Shown: positions 1 to 5,328 of the stretch, in pieces
How positions within the stretch are numbered: position 1 is the first letter of the stretch
Layout: each line of letters starts with the position of its first letter
Assembly (NCBI GenBank): GCA_003222855.1
Contig: QHXH01000064.1
Location: 4,329-10,964, forward strand
Length of the DNA stretch: 6,636 bases
From: Acidobacteriota bacterium
Lineage (GTDB): Bacteria > Acidobacteriota > Blastocatellia > Pyrinomonadales > Pyrinomonadaceae
Direction: 5' to 3'
Made by a program: the position numbers and the translations under genes
Notes under the pieces: generated by a model
Told to the model about the DNA's origin: nothing
Seen by the model: the letters and a program-made list of their open reading frames with translations, nothing else
Databases searched by the model: none

Positions 1-22
1 AAGTGATGCCGAAGGATAAGTG

Positions 23-64
23 AGCAGTTGGGGGTGAGCAGTTAGCAGTAGGCAGTAAGCGGGT
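23..64. repeat. heptad repeat array, AGCAGTT/AGCAGTA family
   Basis: Six consecutive 7-bp units start at 23, 30, 37, 44, 51 and 58. Units 1 and 3 are AGCAGTT, unit 4 is AGCAGTA and unit 5 is GGCAGTA; units 2 and 6 are degenerate. No complementary partner array is visible. The array lies in the non-coding stretch 1-156, where I see no gene apart from a possible last few codons of an upstream gene at 1-23. Confidence 0.7.
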
Positions 65-66
65 TT

Positions 67-153
67 GAGCTTAGAGTTTAGAGCTTAGTGCTTTGAAAGA
101 GCGCGGTCGTCGCTCAAACAAGAAATCTAAGCTCTAAGCCCTAAGAACTAAAA
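67..153. repeat. inverted heptad arrays (GCTTAGA / TCTAAGC) forming a potential hairpin
   Basis: The left array has four 7-bp units at 69-96 (GCTTAGA, GTTTAGA, GCTTAGT, GCTTTGA). The right array has four at 126-153 (TCTAAGC twice, CCTAAGA, ACTAAAA). The arms 67-88 and 127-148 are complementary at about 18 of 22 positions, including a perfect 10-bp core (79-88 with 127-136). A small 5-bp stem (99-103 with 111-115) sits in the loop. The right array ends three bases before the ATG at 157, so a folded transcript would place the start codon at the foot of the stem. Function is unknown. Confidence 0.7.
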
Positions 154-156
154 TCC

Positions 157-417
157 ATGTCGCCAAAAGAAATCGCCGCGCATTACGAAGCCAAAGTTTT
201 CGACTCGCCGGAAGCGGCGACGACTGCCGGCTTCACTTTGACGGAAACACATGAACCGCGGAACGTCTGGAACAAAGCGAGCGCCGCGCAATCTCTGATG
301 CTGAAGCTGCGCGATCAGAAAGAAAAAGGCGAAGTGAAAGAGATTGGGTTAGTAATCGAGCCGTGGAAGGTGACCGGATGTTATCTTCCGAATGACAATT
401 CAACCATGAACGTTTAG
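157..417 (+). CDS. hypothetical protein, 86 aa, in nuo operon
   Basis: I do not recognise this 86-residue product. It looks soluble: no signal peptide and no hydrophobic span long enough for a membrane helix. It is rich in Lys and Glu, especially around residues 50-61, and has a single Cys near residue 75. A short stretch around residues 62-77 (GLVIEPWKVTGCYL) could form beta strands. It is colinear with the downstream complex I genes and sits where the end of nuoC or the start of nuoD is expected, so a role linked to complex I is possible but unproven. No Shine-Dalgarno motif precedes the ATG, which directly follows an inverted heptad repeat. An 8-bp GC-rich hairpin starts immediately after its stop. 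The open frame, its position on the coding strand and its non-repetitive composition support a real gene. Confidence 0.6.
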   Translation: MSPKEIAAHYEAKVFDSPEAATTAGFTLTETHEPRNVWNKASAAQSLMLKLRDQKEKGEVKEIGLVIEPWKVTGCYLPNDNSTMNV

Positions 418-437
418 AGGCGGGCTATCGCCCGCCT
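418..437 (+). terminator. GC-rich hairpin, terminator- or attenuator-like
   Basis: A perfect 8-bp stem (AGGCGGGC with GCCCGCCT) closes a TATC tetraloop directly after the stop codon of the 86-aa ORF. Only three T residues follow, so it is a weak candidate for an intrinsic terminator. As nuoD starts 28 bases downstream on the same strand, partial attenuation or mRNA 3'-end protection is as likely as full termination. Confidence 0.4.
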
Positions 438-465
438 TTGCGGACAAGGATGTCTGCGTTCCAAT

Positions 466-1555
466 ATGCACCAGGTAGAAATCGCCACCACCCGACAGTC
501 CCTGATGGACGCGCCAGAGATGACGCTCAACATGGGGCCGCAGCATCCGTCCACGCACGGCGTGCTGCGCGTGATCCTGAAACTCGATGGCGAGACCGTA
601 ATCGACCTCGATTGCGATATCGGCTACCTGCATCGCGGCATGGAGAAGATTGCCGAGAACCGCATGTACACGATGATCGCCCCGTATTGGGATCGGCTTG
701 ATTACATCGCAGCGGTCTCAAACGGTCTGGTTTGGGTTGAAACAGTCGAGCAGATGATAGGTCTGGATGTGCCGCGCCGGGCGCATTACATAAGGACGAT
801 TCTGACTGAGTTGAATCGCATCGCATCGCATTTGCTTTGGCTCGGCACGCATGCGCTCGATATTGGCGCCGTGACGATCCTCTTGTGGGCGTTTCGCGAA
901 CGGGAAGAGATTCTTAAGATCTTTGAGCGCCAGTTTGGCGCGCGACTGACTTGTCATGCGTGGCGCATCGGCGGCATGCCAAACGATGCTTATGATGATT
1001 TCGCGGCGGATGTGAAACAGTTCGTCAATAATTTTCCGAAGCGGCTTGACGAATATGAAACCGTACTTTCGGAAAATCGGATTTGGTTGAGCCGCACCGT
1101 TGGTATTGGAGTGATTTCCGGGGAAGCGGCGGTCGCGATCGGTTTGTCGGGCCCGGCACTGCGTGGTTCGGGCGTGGCCTGGGACATTCGCAAAGCACGG
1201 CCGTATGCTGCTTATGCTGAGATGGATTTCGATGTGCCACTGGGCGAGAACGGCGACACCTATGATCGCTACCTGGTGCGGATGGAAGAGATGCGGCGGC
1301 CCCGTGAACGCCAAAGTGCCAAAGCTCATCAAGCCGCCCGTGGGTGATTACTATCATTCGATCGAAGGACCCAAGGGCGAGATCGGTTGTTATCTGGTTT
1401 CCGACGGAACGCAACAGCCCTGGCGCGTGCGCGTGCGTCCGCCGTCCTTTATTAATCTGCAAGCTCTGAAACAGATGAGCATCGGACATTTGGTGGCGGA
1501 CGTGGTTGCTATTATCGGAACGCTTGATATTGTGTTAGGTGAGATTGATAGATAA
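466..1555 (+). CDS. nuoD: NADH-quinone oxidoreductase subunit D (NuoD), frame-disrupted
   Basis: NuoD is the 49-kDa-type subunit of the complex I Q module and, with NuoH, forms the quinone pocket. Residues 22-32 hold the conserved NMGPQHPSTHG motif, whose His residues belong to the quinone-site loop; GYLHRGMEK follows at 53-61. The C-terminal half carries family motifs ending in IIGTLDIVLGEIDR. The gene reads in one frame from 466 to about 1296 (277 codons, to MEEMR) and resumes one frame over at about 1298 with GPVNAKVPK (85 codons). The family normally has a helix of about 14-15 residues between these points, so a deletion of about 41 or 44 bp (2 modulo 3) fits. As written, the first frame stops at 1345-1347 after 20 aberrant residues. 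An assembly error or a recent mutation are both possible. The ATG at 466 was chosen because the motif spacing matches the family; an AAGGA lies 15 bases upstream, too far to be convincing. Confidence 0.9.
1294..1300 (+). other. frame break in nuoD
   Basis: Frame 1 encodes ...VRMEEMR up to 1296. Homology continues in frame 2 with GPVNAKVP from 1298. The junction lies in the run CGGCGGCCCC. The helix normally found between these motifs is absent, which points to loss of sequence rather than a simple one-base slip. Confidence 0.8.
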
Positions 1556-1557
1556 GT

Positions 1558-1645
1558 AAATCGCCACAGATGGACACAGATAGATACGGATCAGAAAAAG
1601 CAGTTTTATTATCGGTGAAAATCCGTGTTCATCTGTGGCTGATTT
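1558..1645. repeat. intergenic inverted repeat of CCACAGATG type
   Basis: The left arm, from 1558, contains GCCACAGATGGACACAGAT; the right arm at 1620-1645 reads as its complement (ATCCGTGTTCATCTGTGGC) with a few mismatches and one gap. The left arm also shows a loose 10-bp period at 1563, 1573 and 1583. Similar CCACAGATGAACAC-type sequences are, as far as I recall, common dispersed intergenic repeats in several phyla. The right arm ends eight bases before the nuoH ATG at 1653. Confidence 0.7.
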
Positions 1646-1652
1646 AAAAAGC

Positions 1653-2949
1653 ATGATCGCATTACTAGCAGCACCCACATTCATCGACAGCCTGCTGCTG
1701 CGATTTTTCAGCGAGCAGACAGTGAACTATGTCATCTGGCCGCTCATACAGGTTGGCGCGGTCGTGACGATCACCGCCTTGTGGGTTGCGTACGCGACTT
1801 ATCTCGAACGAAAGATATCAGCGTTCATTCAAGCGCGGCTGGGGCCGATGCGCGTCGGACCATGGGGCTTGCTGCAGCCGATTGCTGATGGATTAAAGCT
1901 GCTGGTAAAAGAAGACTTCATTCCTGAGAATGCGGACCGCTGGATCTTCTTTGTCGCTCCTTATATTGCCGTGGTAGCCGCCTTCATCGTGATGGCCGTG
2001 GTTCCGTTCGGACCGGATTGGGCCGTGATTACTGACCTGAACATCGGCGTTCTGTTTGTGCTGGCGGTGTCGAGCGTCGGCGTGCTGGCATTGATTCTGG
2101 CGGGTTGGTCTTCGAATTCGAAATACGCTTTGCTCGGGGCACTCCGTTCGAGTGCCCAGATGGTTTCTTACGAAGTATCGATGGGGCTGGCAATCATCGG
2201 TGCGCTGATGTTTGCACGCACTTTGTCTTTGTCGGGCGTGGTTGGCGCGCAGGCTTCTGACTCGATCTGGTTCTTCTTCTATCAGCCGATTGGTTTTGTA
2301 ATCTTTTTGATTAGCGGCATCGCTGAGAACAATCGCGCGCCGTTCGATTTGCCGGAAGCCGAGTCAGAACTGGTCGCCGGTTTTCATACGGAGTATTCAG
2401 GCTTTCGCTGGTCGCTCTTTTTCATGGCTGAATACGCCGCAATGGTCGTCGTGACGGCGGTCGCAACCACGCTCTATCTTGGCGGTTGGTACTTATCACA
2501 ATCTTTACGTGGCCCTGAGCGTGGTTGTGTTCCTCTTCAAGGCGGGATTGCTCCTTTATTTATACTTCTGGCTGCGTTGGACGCTGCCGCGCTTTCGTTA
2601 CGATCAGTTAATGGATCTCGGTTGGAAGTGGATGCTGCCGGCGGCCTTAATCAATATAGTTGTCTCGGCGATCGGTGTCACCGTAATTCAGGGGCTCGAC
2701 GGCTGGAATGGAATGCGCACGATCAGATCAATGACAAACGGACTGGCCCTGACGCCGAGCGGAAAGGCGATTGCGATTGCCTTTGGTTTTGGAAACCTGT
2801 TTTTAACCGCGGGGATTCTGTCTTTGATCAATTGGCGGTCGCGCGATTTTAATTTGAAGAAGCAGCGGCGCCAGATTCGTTTGGTGGATTTACCGAAGGG
2901 CAAGCCGGCGGTTGCGCCGGTAGAGATTGTGTCAGAAGCCCGACCGTGA
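1653..2949 (+). CDS. nuoH: NADH-quinone oxidoreductase subunit H (NuoH), frame-disrupted
   Basis: NuoH is the membrane subunit that joins the quinone chamber to the proton-pumping arm. Family signatures seen are LERKISAFIQARLGPMRVGP, LLQPIADGLKLLVKEDFIP, AENNRAPFDLPEAESELV followed by AGFHTEYSGFRW, and, after the break, LRWTLPRFRYDQLMDLGWK. The first frame encodes 279 residues to LYLGGW (about 2489). The family sequence continues one frame over from about 2491 (152 codons) as YHNLYVALSVVVFLFKAG. The spacing between GGW and the next helix is close to normal, so a small indel would explain the break. As written, frame 3 continues out of register to 2852. The C-terminus has an extra hydrophobic segment (near GKAIAIAFGFGNLFLTAG) and a basic tail, and its last codons (VSEARP) lie inside an inverted repeat. 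An in-frame GTG at 1635 is inside the upstream repeat, so ATG 1653 is preferred. Confidence 0.9.
2487..2494 (+). other. frame break in nuoH
   Basis: Frame 3 encodes ATTLYLGGW up to 2489; frame 1 from about 2491 encodes the next transmembrane segment and then RWTLPRFRYDQLM. The shift is equivalent to one extra base or two missing bases, or a deletion of 2 modulo 3. No long homopolymer lies at the junction. Confidence 0.75.
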
Positions 2950-2992
2950 CGGAGGGCAACGTGGCCCTTGCTTACGCGCGGGCTTCTGACAC
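2929..2992. repeat. long inverted repeat overlapping the nuoH 3' end
   Basis: A perfect 14-bp inverted repeat (GTGTCAGAAGCCCG at 2929-2942, CGGGCTTCTGACAC at 2979-2992) encloses a smaller hairpin (AGGGC 2953-2957 with GCCCT 2964-2968). The left arm encodes the last NuoH residues and the stop codon lies in the loop. No T run follows, so it is not a classical terminator. The organisation resembles REP/BIME-like palindromic elements; it could protect the mRNA or mark processing between nuoH and nuoI. Confidence 0.8.
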
Positions 2993-3001
2993 GTTGATTC
3001 C

Positions 3002-3033
3002 AGATTTCAAATTTCAGATTCGAGATTTCAAAT
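3002..3033. repeat. heptad array AGATTTC running into the nuoI start codon
   Basis: Four 7-bp units occupy 3002-3029 (AGATTTC, AAATTTC, AGATTCG, AGATTTC) and a partial fifth unit, AAAT, supplies the A and T of the nuoI ATG at 3032. No complementary array is seen on the left side of this spacer. The array replaces the position where a Shine-Dalgarno sequence would be expected. Confidence 0.7.
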
Positions 3034-3505
3034 GCTATTAGTTCCTGTTCCCAAACCGACGTTCGTACTTAATATCGGCGCGCTTACGGACAGAGATTCC
3101 GTCGCCGGAAAGGGAATCTACACCGAGCAGTACCCGAAAGTGCGTCCCGATGTGGCGCCGCGATTTCATGGCGCGCCCCGGCTGAATATGGATCCGGAGA
3201 CGCACGACACGCTCTGCATCGCCTGCAACCTGTGCGCGCTGGCGTGTCCTGAAGATTGCATCGACGTGATTCCGATGGATATAGAGGTCGTCGTCGCCGG
3301 CAAGCCGCGCCGCAAAAAAGTTCTCGACGAGTTTATCTTTGATACTTCACGTTGCATGTTCTGCGCGCTGTGTCAGGAGGCTTGCCCGACTTACTGCCTC
3401 GAATTAACGCAGGATTTCGAGCTGGCTACCTATTCGCGCGCTGGGTTTGTCTGGAATCGAGAGATGCTCGAGCAGGGACGCGAAACGGTTAAGTACGAAA
3501 GCTAG
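3032..3505 (+). CDS. nuoI: NADH-quinone oxidoreductase subunit I (NuoI), 2x[4Fe-4S]
   Basis: NuoI is the TYKY/PSST-side ferredoxin subunit of complex I, holding clusters N6a and N6b that pass electrons toward N2 and quinone. Two CxxCxxCxxxCP motifs are complete: C62, C65, C68, C72 (CIACNLCALACP) and C108, C111, C114, C118 (CMFCALCQEACP). The 157-residue length is within the family range. The N-terminal 30 residues (LNIGALTDRDSVAGKG region) look less hydrophobic than the usual membrane-attaching helix, so the true start or the N-terminal fold may differ. The ATG at 3032 lies within a 7-bp repeat array with no Shine-Dalgarno motif. It follows nuoH after 82 bases and keeps the canonical H-I order. 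Confidence 0.95.
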   Translation: MLLVPVPKPTFVLNIGALTDRDSVAGKGIYTEQYPKVRPDVAPRFHGAPRLNMDPETHDTLCIACNLCALACPEDCIDVIPMDIEVVVAGKPRRKKVLDEFIFDTSRCMFCALCQEACPTYCLELTQDFELATYSRAGFVWNREMLEQGRETVKYES

Positions 3506-3511
3506 AGAATT

Positions 3512-3541
3512 TCCGATTGCCAATTGCCGATTTCCGATTGG
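3512..3541. repeat. left heptad array (TCCGATT) flanking the four-helix-bundle gene
   Basis: Four 7-bp units run through 3512-3539 (TCCGATT, GCCAATT, GCCGATT, TCCGATT), starting six bases after the nuoI stop. Bases 3520-3541 are complementary at 20 of 22 positions to 3969-3990 on the far side of the inserted gene, so the two arrays act as inverted repeats around it. Confidence 0.8.
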
Positions 3542-3577
3542 TGTTTCGAATAGGAGCGTGGTTGTTCTCCCAAAACC

Positions 3578-3958
3578 ATGAACGCTGATGACCTTAAGAA
3601 GCGCACGAAGCGGTTTGCGCTGCGAGTTCTGAAGCTTGTTGCTGCCTTGCCGAATACTGTCGCTGGTAGAGCAATCGGTGGGCAATTGGTGCGCTCTGGT
3701 ACTTCGGTAGGTTCGAACTATCGAGCTTCGTGTCGTGGCCGATCACGAGCTGAGTTTGTTGCGAAGTTAGGAGTGGTCGAAGAGGAAGCGGACGAGAGCG
3801 CATTCTGGATGGAATTAATCATCGAAGGTGAACTTCTTAAACCAAGACAAGTTGAGCCACTGCTCAATGAAGCTAACGAATTAACAAAGATAATGGCGCA
3901 GTCGCGGATCTCTGCCGCAAAGGCGCTGGCACGAACCAGAAAGTCGCAAGCTACGTAA
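3578..3958 (+). CDS. four helix bundle protein (23S rRNA intervening-sequence protein family)
   Basis: This 126-residue protein fits the S23/IVP four-helix-bundle family: an N-terminal amphipathic helix (KRTKRFALRVLKLVAALP, about 8-25), the signature GGQLVRSGTSVGSNYRAS (34-51), GRSRAEFVAKLGVVEEEADE (54-73) and a WMELI helix (77-81). The family was first found in the intervening sequences that interrupt 23S rRNA in some bacteria, and the fold is shared with Avd of diversity-generating retroelements. Its biochemical role is unknown. No reverse transcriptase or rRNA is nearby. It interrupts nuoI-nuoJ and has no expected role in complex I. It is bracketed by inverted 7-bp repeat arrays, which suggests it came in as a small cassette. 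An AGGAG at 3552-3556 lies 21 bases from the ATG, too far for a standard ribosome site, and its GGAG could pair with CTCC at 3567-3570. Confidence 0.9.
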   Translation: MNADDLKKRTKRFALRVLKLVAALPNTVAGRAIGGQLVRSGTSVGSNYRASCRGRSRAEFVAKLGVVEEEADESAFWMELIIEGELLKPRQVEPLLNEANELTKIMAQSRISAAKALARTRKSQAT

Positions 3959-3968
3959 GAAATGGTTT

Positions 3969-4001
3969 CAAATCGGCAATCGGCAATTGGAAATCGGCAA
4001 T
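3969..4001. repeat. right heptad array (AATCGGC) running into the nuoJ start codon
   Basis: Four 7-bp units at 3971-3998 (AATCGGC, AATCGGC, AATTGGA, AATCGGC) continue into AATG, so the nuoJ ATG (4000) falls in a partial fifth unit. The array is the inverted partner of 3512-3541, with 20 of 22 matches between 3969-3990 and 3520-3541. Confidence 0.8.
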
Positions 4002-4674
4002 GATTCTTTCAGGTTGGGAGTCCGTCTTCTTCTGGATATTTTCGATCGCTGCCATTCTGGCGGGGCTGCTTACCGTCATGGCGCGAAACGCCGTGCACTC
4101 GGCGCTGTTTCTGATCTCCTCGCTGGTTTCGGTTGCGGCTCTTTTCATTTTGCTGGGCGCTGAATTCATCGCCGGCGTGCAGATCCTGGTTTACGTGGGC
4201 GGGGTGATGGTTCTGTTCCTGTTCGTCATCATGCTGGTCAACGTCGGCGCGGAAGAAGAGGGGCGCGCGCCAATTTTCAACCGCCCGGCCCAGGTGACCG
4301 CGGCGCTTGTGTTCCTCGCCTTGCTGGCCGGAGCGCTGGTTATCTATGCGATACCCCGCGGTTATCAGGCAATGCAAAAGCGGGACGAAGCAGCGATCAA
4401 GCAGGCAAATGCCAAGCGGGCCGCTGCAGAAAGCAATCTCGCCACGGCGGCAACTGGGGTCAGTAGGCTGACCAGAGAAACTGAGCGCGTCGGCACGAGT
4501 CTTTATACTTACGCTTCGCTGCCATTCGAAATCGCCAGCCTGCTGTTGCTGGTGGCGATCATTGGTTCAGTCATGTTGGCGCGGACGTTGAAACAGGAGA
4601 TTGCCGCCGACGACGTCGATCCGGAAGTGCTCAGTGACATGAGTGCGGCAAGTTCGAAGGCCGATGAGAGTTAG
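4000..4674 (+). CDS. nuoJ: NADH-quinone oxidoreductase subunit J (NuoJ)
   Basis: NuoJ is a five-helix membrane subunit linking NuoH with NuoK in the proton-pumping arm. Helices are visible at about residues 8-27, 32-52, 56-80, 98-118 and 174-195. The third contains EFIAGVQILVYVGGVMVLFL (55-74), the conserved segment whose pi-bulge helix rotates during turnover in the family. The last helix begins with the usual LPFEIASLLLLVA. Between helices 4 and 5 is an additional charged stretch of about 40 residues (about 122-163, rich in Lys, Arg, Glu, Ala) that looks helical or coiled-coil and is longer than the short loop of Escherichia coli-type NuoJ. The C-terminus is an acidic, Ser-rich tail. The ATG sits in a repeat array; a weak TTGGA lies nine bases upstream. 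The protein is 224 residues and intact. Confidence 0.95.
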   Translation: MILSGWESVFFWIFSIAAILAGLLTVMARNAVHSALFLISSLVSVAALFILLGAEFIAGVQILVYVGGVMVLFLFVIMLVNVGAEEEGRAPIFNRPAQVTAALVFLALLAGALVIYAIPRGYQAMQKRDEAAIKQANAKRAAAESNLATAATGVSRLTRETERVGTSLYTYASLPFEIASLLLLVAIIGSVMLARTLKQEIAADDVDPEVLSDMSAASSKADES

Positions 4675-4676
4675 CG

Positions 4677-4842
4677 ATTCGCAATCGCGAATGCTTAAGT
4701 GCCGTCAGGCACAGAATGTTTATAGAAGGCGAGTTTGGTTTTTGATCCCGAGCCCATTTATGGGCGAGATAGATTTCGCTCCTAAAGGAGCTCGGTTTTC
4801 GTTAACGATTCGCGAGCTATAAACATTCCGCCGCTACGCGGC
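4677..4842. repeat. multi-hairpin structured spacer between nuoJ and nuoK
   Basis: This 176-base spacer has no gene but several perfect inverted repeats: ATTCGC/GCGAAT (4677-4692), GTGCC/GGCAC (4699-4712), a long-range 12-bp pair GAATGTTTATAG (4714-4725) with CTATAAACATTC (4817-4828), and, inside that, GCCCA/TGGGC (4752-4765) and GCTCC/GGAGC (4778-4791). GCCGC/GCGGC (4830-4842) closes the right side. The layout is one long stem enclosing two hairpins and flanked by hairpins on both sides, like a multi-branched RNA or a composite palindromic repeat element. It ends eight bases before the nuoK ATG. I recall similar GAATGTTTATAG-containing intergenic repeats in Acidobacteriota-type genomes, but did not verify this. 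Confidence 0.75.
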
Positions 4843-4850
4843 CCAAGACA

Positions 4851-5249
4851 ATGAACCATCTTTCGACATCGCTGGCGCTCTTGTTCCAGGAAGCAAGCCG
4901 TGCGTCCACCGCCATCGAAAGCATCAAGCATCCTGATCTTTCGAAGTTTCTCGTCATCGCGGCGATTCTTTTCATCATTGGCGTTGCCGGTGTACTGACG
5001 CGCCGGAATCTGCTCGTGATTTTCATGTCGATTGAATTGATCCTGAATGCGGCGAACCTGAACTTCATCGCGTTCGCGCGCTACTTACAGGACACCGGCC
5101 GCGGCGATCCGATCGCGGGGCAGATATTCACGGTTTTCATCATCGTGGTCGCAGCGGCCGAAGCGGCGATTGGTCTCGGCATCGTGATCGCGCTCTATCG
5201 CAATCGCGAAACGATCTGGGTAGACGAGATTGATTTAATGAAGTGGTAA
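4851..5249 (+). CDS. nuoK: NADH-quinone oxidoreductase subunit K (NuoK)
   Basis: NuoK is a small three-helix membrane subunit, homologous to MrpC, in the proton-pumping arm. The helices lie at about residues 32-49, 54-76 and 89-115. Both essential membrane glutamates are present: E62 in FMSIELILNAANLNF and E104 in VVAAAEAAIGLGI, matching E36 and E72 of E. coli NuoK. The GVLTRRNLL loop between helices 1 and 2 is canonical. At 132 residues it exceeds the usual 100 or so, because of an N-terminal extension of about 28 residues before the first helix and a slightly longer loop between helices 2 and 3. No ATG lies closer to helix 1, so ATG 4851 is kept, though a non-ATG start cannot be ruled out. 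No Shine-Dalgarno motif is visible. Confidence 0.95.
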   Translation: MNHLSTSLALLFQEASRASTAIESIKHPDLSKFLVIAAILFIIGVAGVLTRRNLLVIFMSIELILNAANLNFIAFARYLQDTGRGDPIAGQIFTVFIIVVAAAEAAIGLGIVIALYRNRETIWVDEIDLMKW

Positions 5250-5252
5250 ACG

Positions 5253-5328
5253 GGTCTTTGGTCTTGGGCCTTTGGCCTTAGGCTAATCAAAAGCAAAGAC
5301 CAAAGACCAAAGTCCAAAGTCCAAAGAC
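5253..5328. repeat. inverted heptad arrays (GTCTTTG / CAAAGAC) before nuoL
   Basis: The left array has four 7-bp units at 5254-5281 (GTCTTTG, GTCTTGG, GCCTTTG, GCCTTAG). The right array has five at 5294-5328 (CAAAGAC twice, CAAAGTC twice, CAAAGAC). GGTCTTTGGTCTT (5253-5265) is perfectly complementary to 5296-5308, giving a 13-bp stem, and other registers can also pair because the units repeat. The last unit ends two bases before the nuoL ATG at 5331. Confidence 0.85.

Noticed and set aside
1..23. Possible last codons of an upstream gene (nuoC?), VMPKDK then TGA at 21-23
   Set aside because: Six codons are too few to identify, and another frame also stops nearby at 17-19.
1294..1304. Programmed +1 frameshift at CCC-C in nuoD
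   Set aside because: Slippage would join the frames but would not restore the missing helix of about 14 residues, so a deletion fits better.
718..1489. Long reverse-strand open frames across nuoD
   Set aside because: They are antisense shadows of a clear NuoD coding sequence, with no family features.
1635..1652. GTG start for nuoH at 1635
   Set aside because: It lies within the arm of the intergenic inverted repeat; ATG 1653 gives a normal N-terminus.
2929..2992. Intrinsic terminator after nuoH
   Set aside because: The stem is strong but no T run follows, and nuoI continues the operon on the same strand.
3404..3685. Reverse-strand ORF with peptide IGNRQLAIGNS
   Set aside because: It is a translation of the 7-bp repeat array plus antisense of nuoI and the four-helix-bundle gene.
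3512..4001. Diversity-generating retroelement, since Avd shares the four-helix-bundle fold
   Set aside because: No reverse transcriptase, template repeat or variable repeat is visible in the window.
5254..5328. CRISPR array
   Set aside because: The repeats are contiguous 7-bp units without spacers and form inverted arms.
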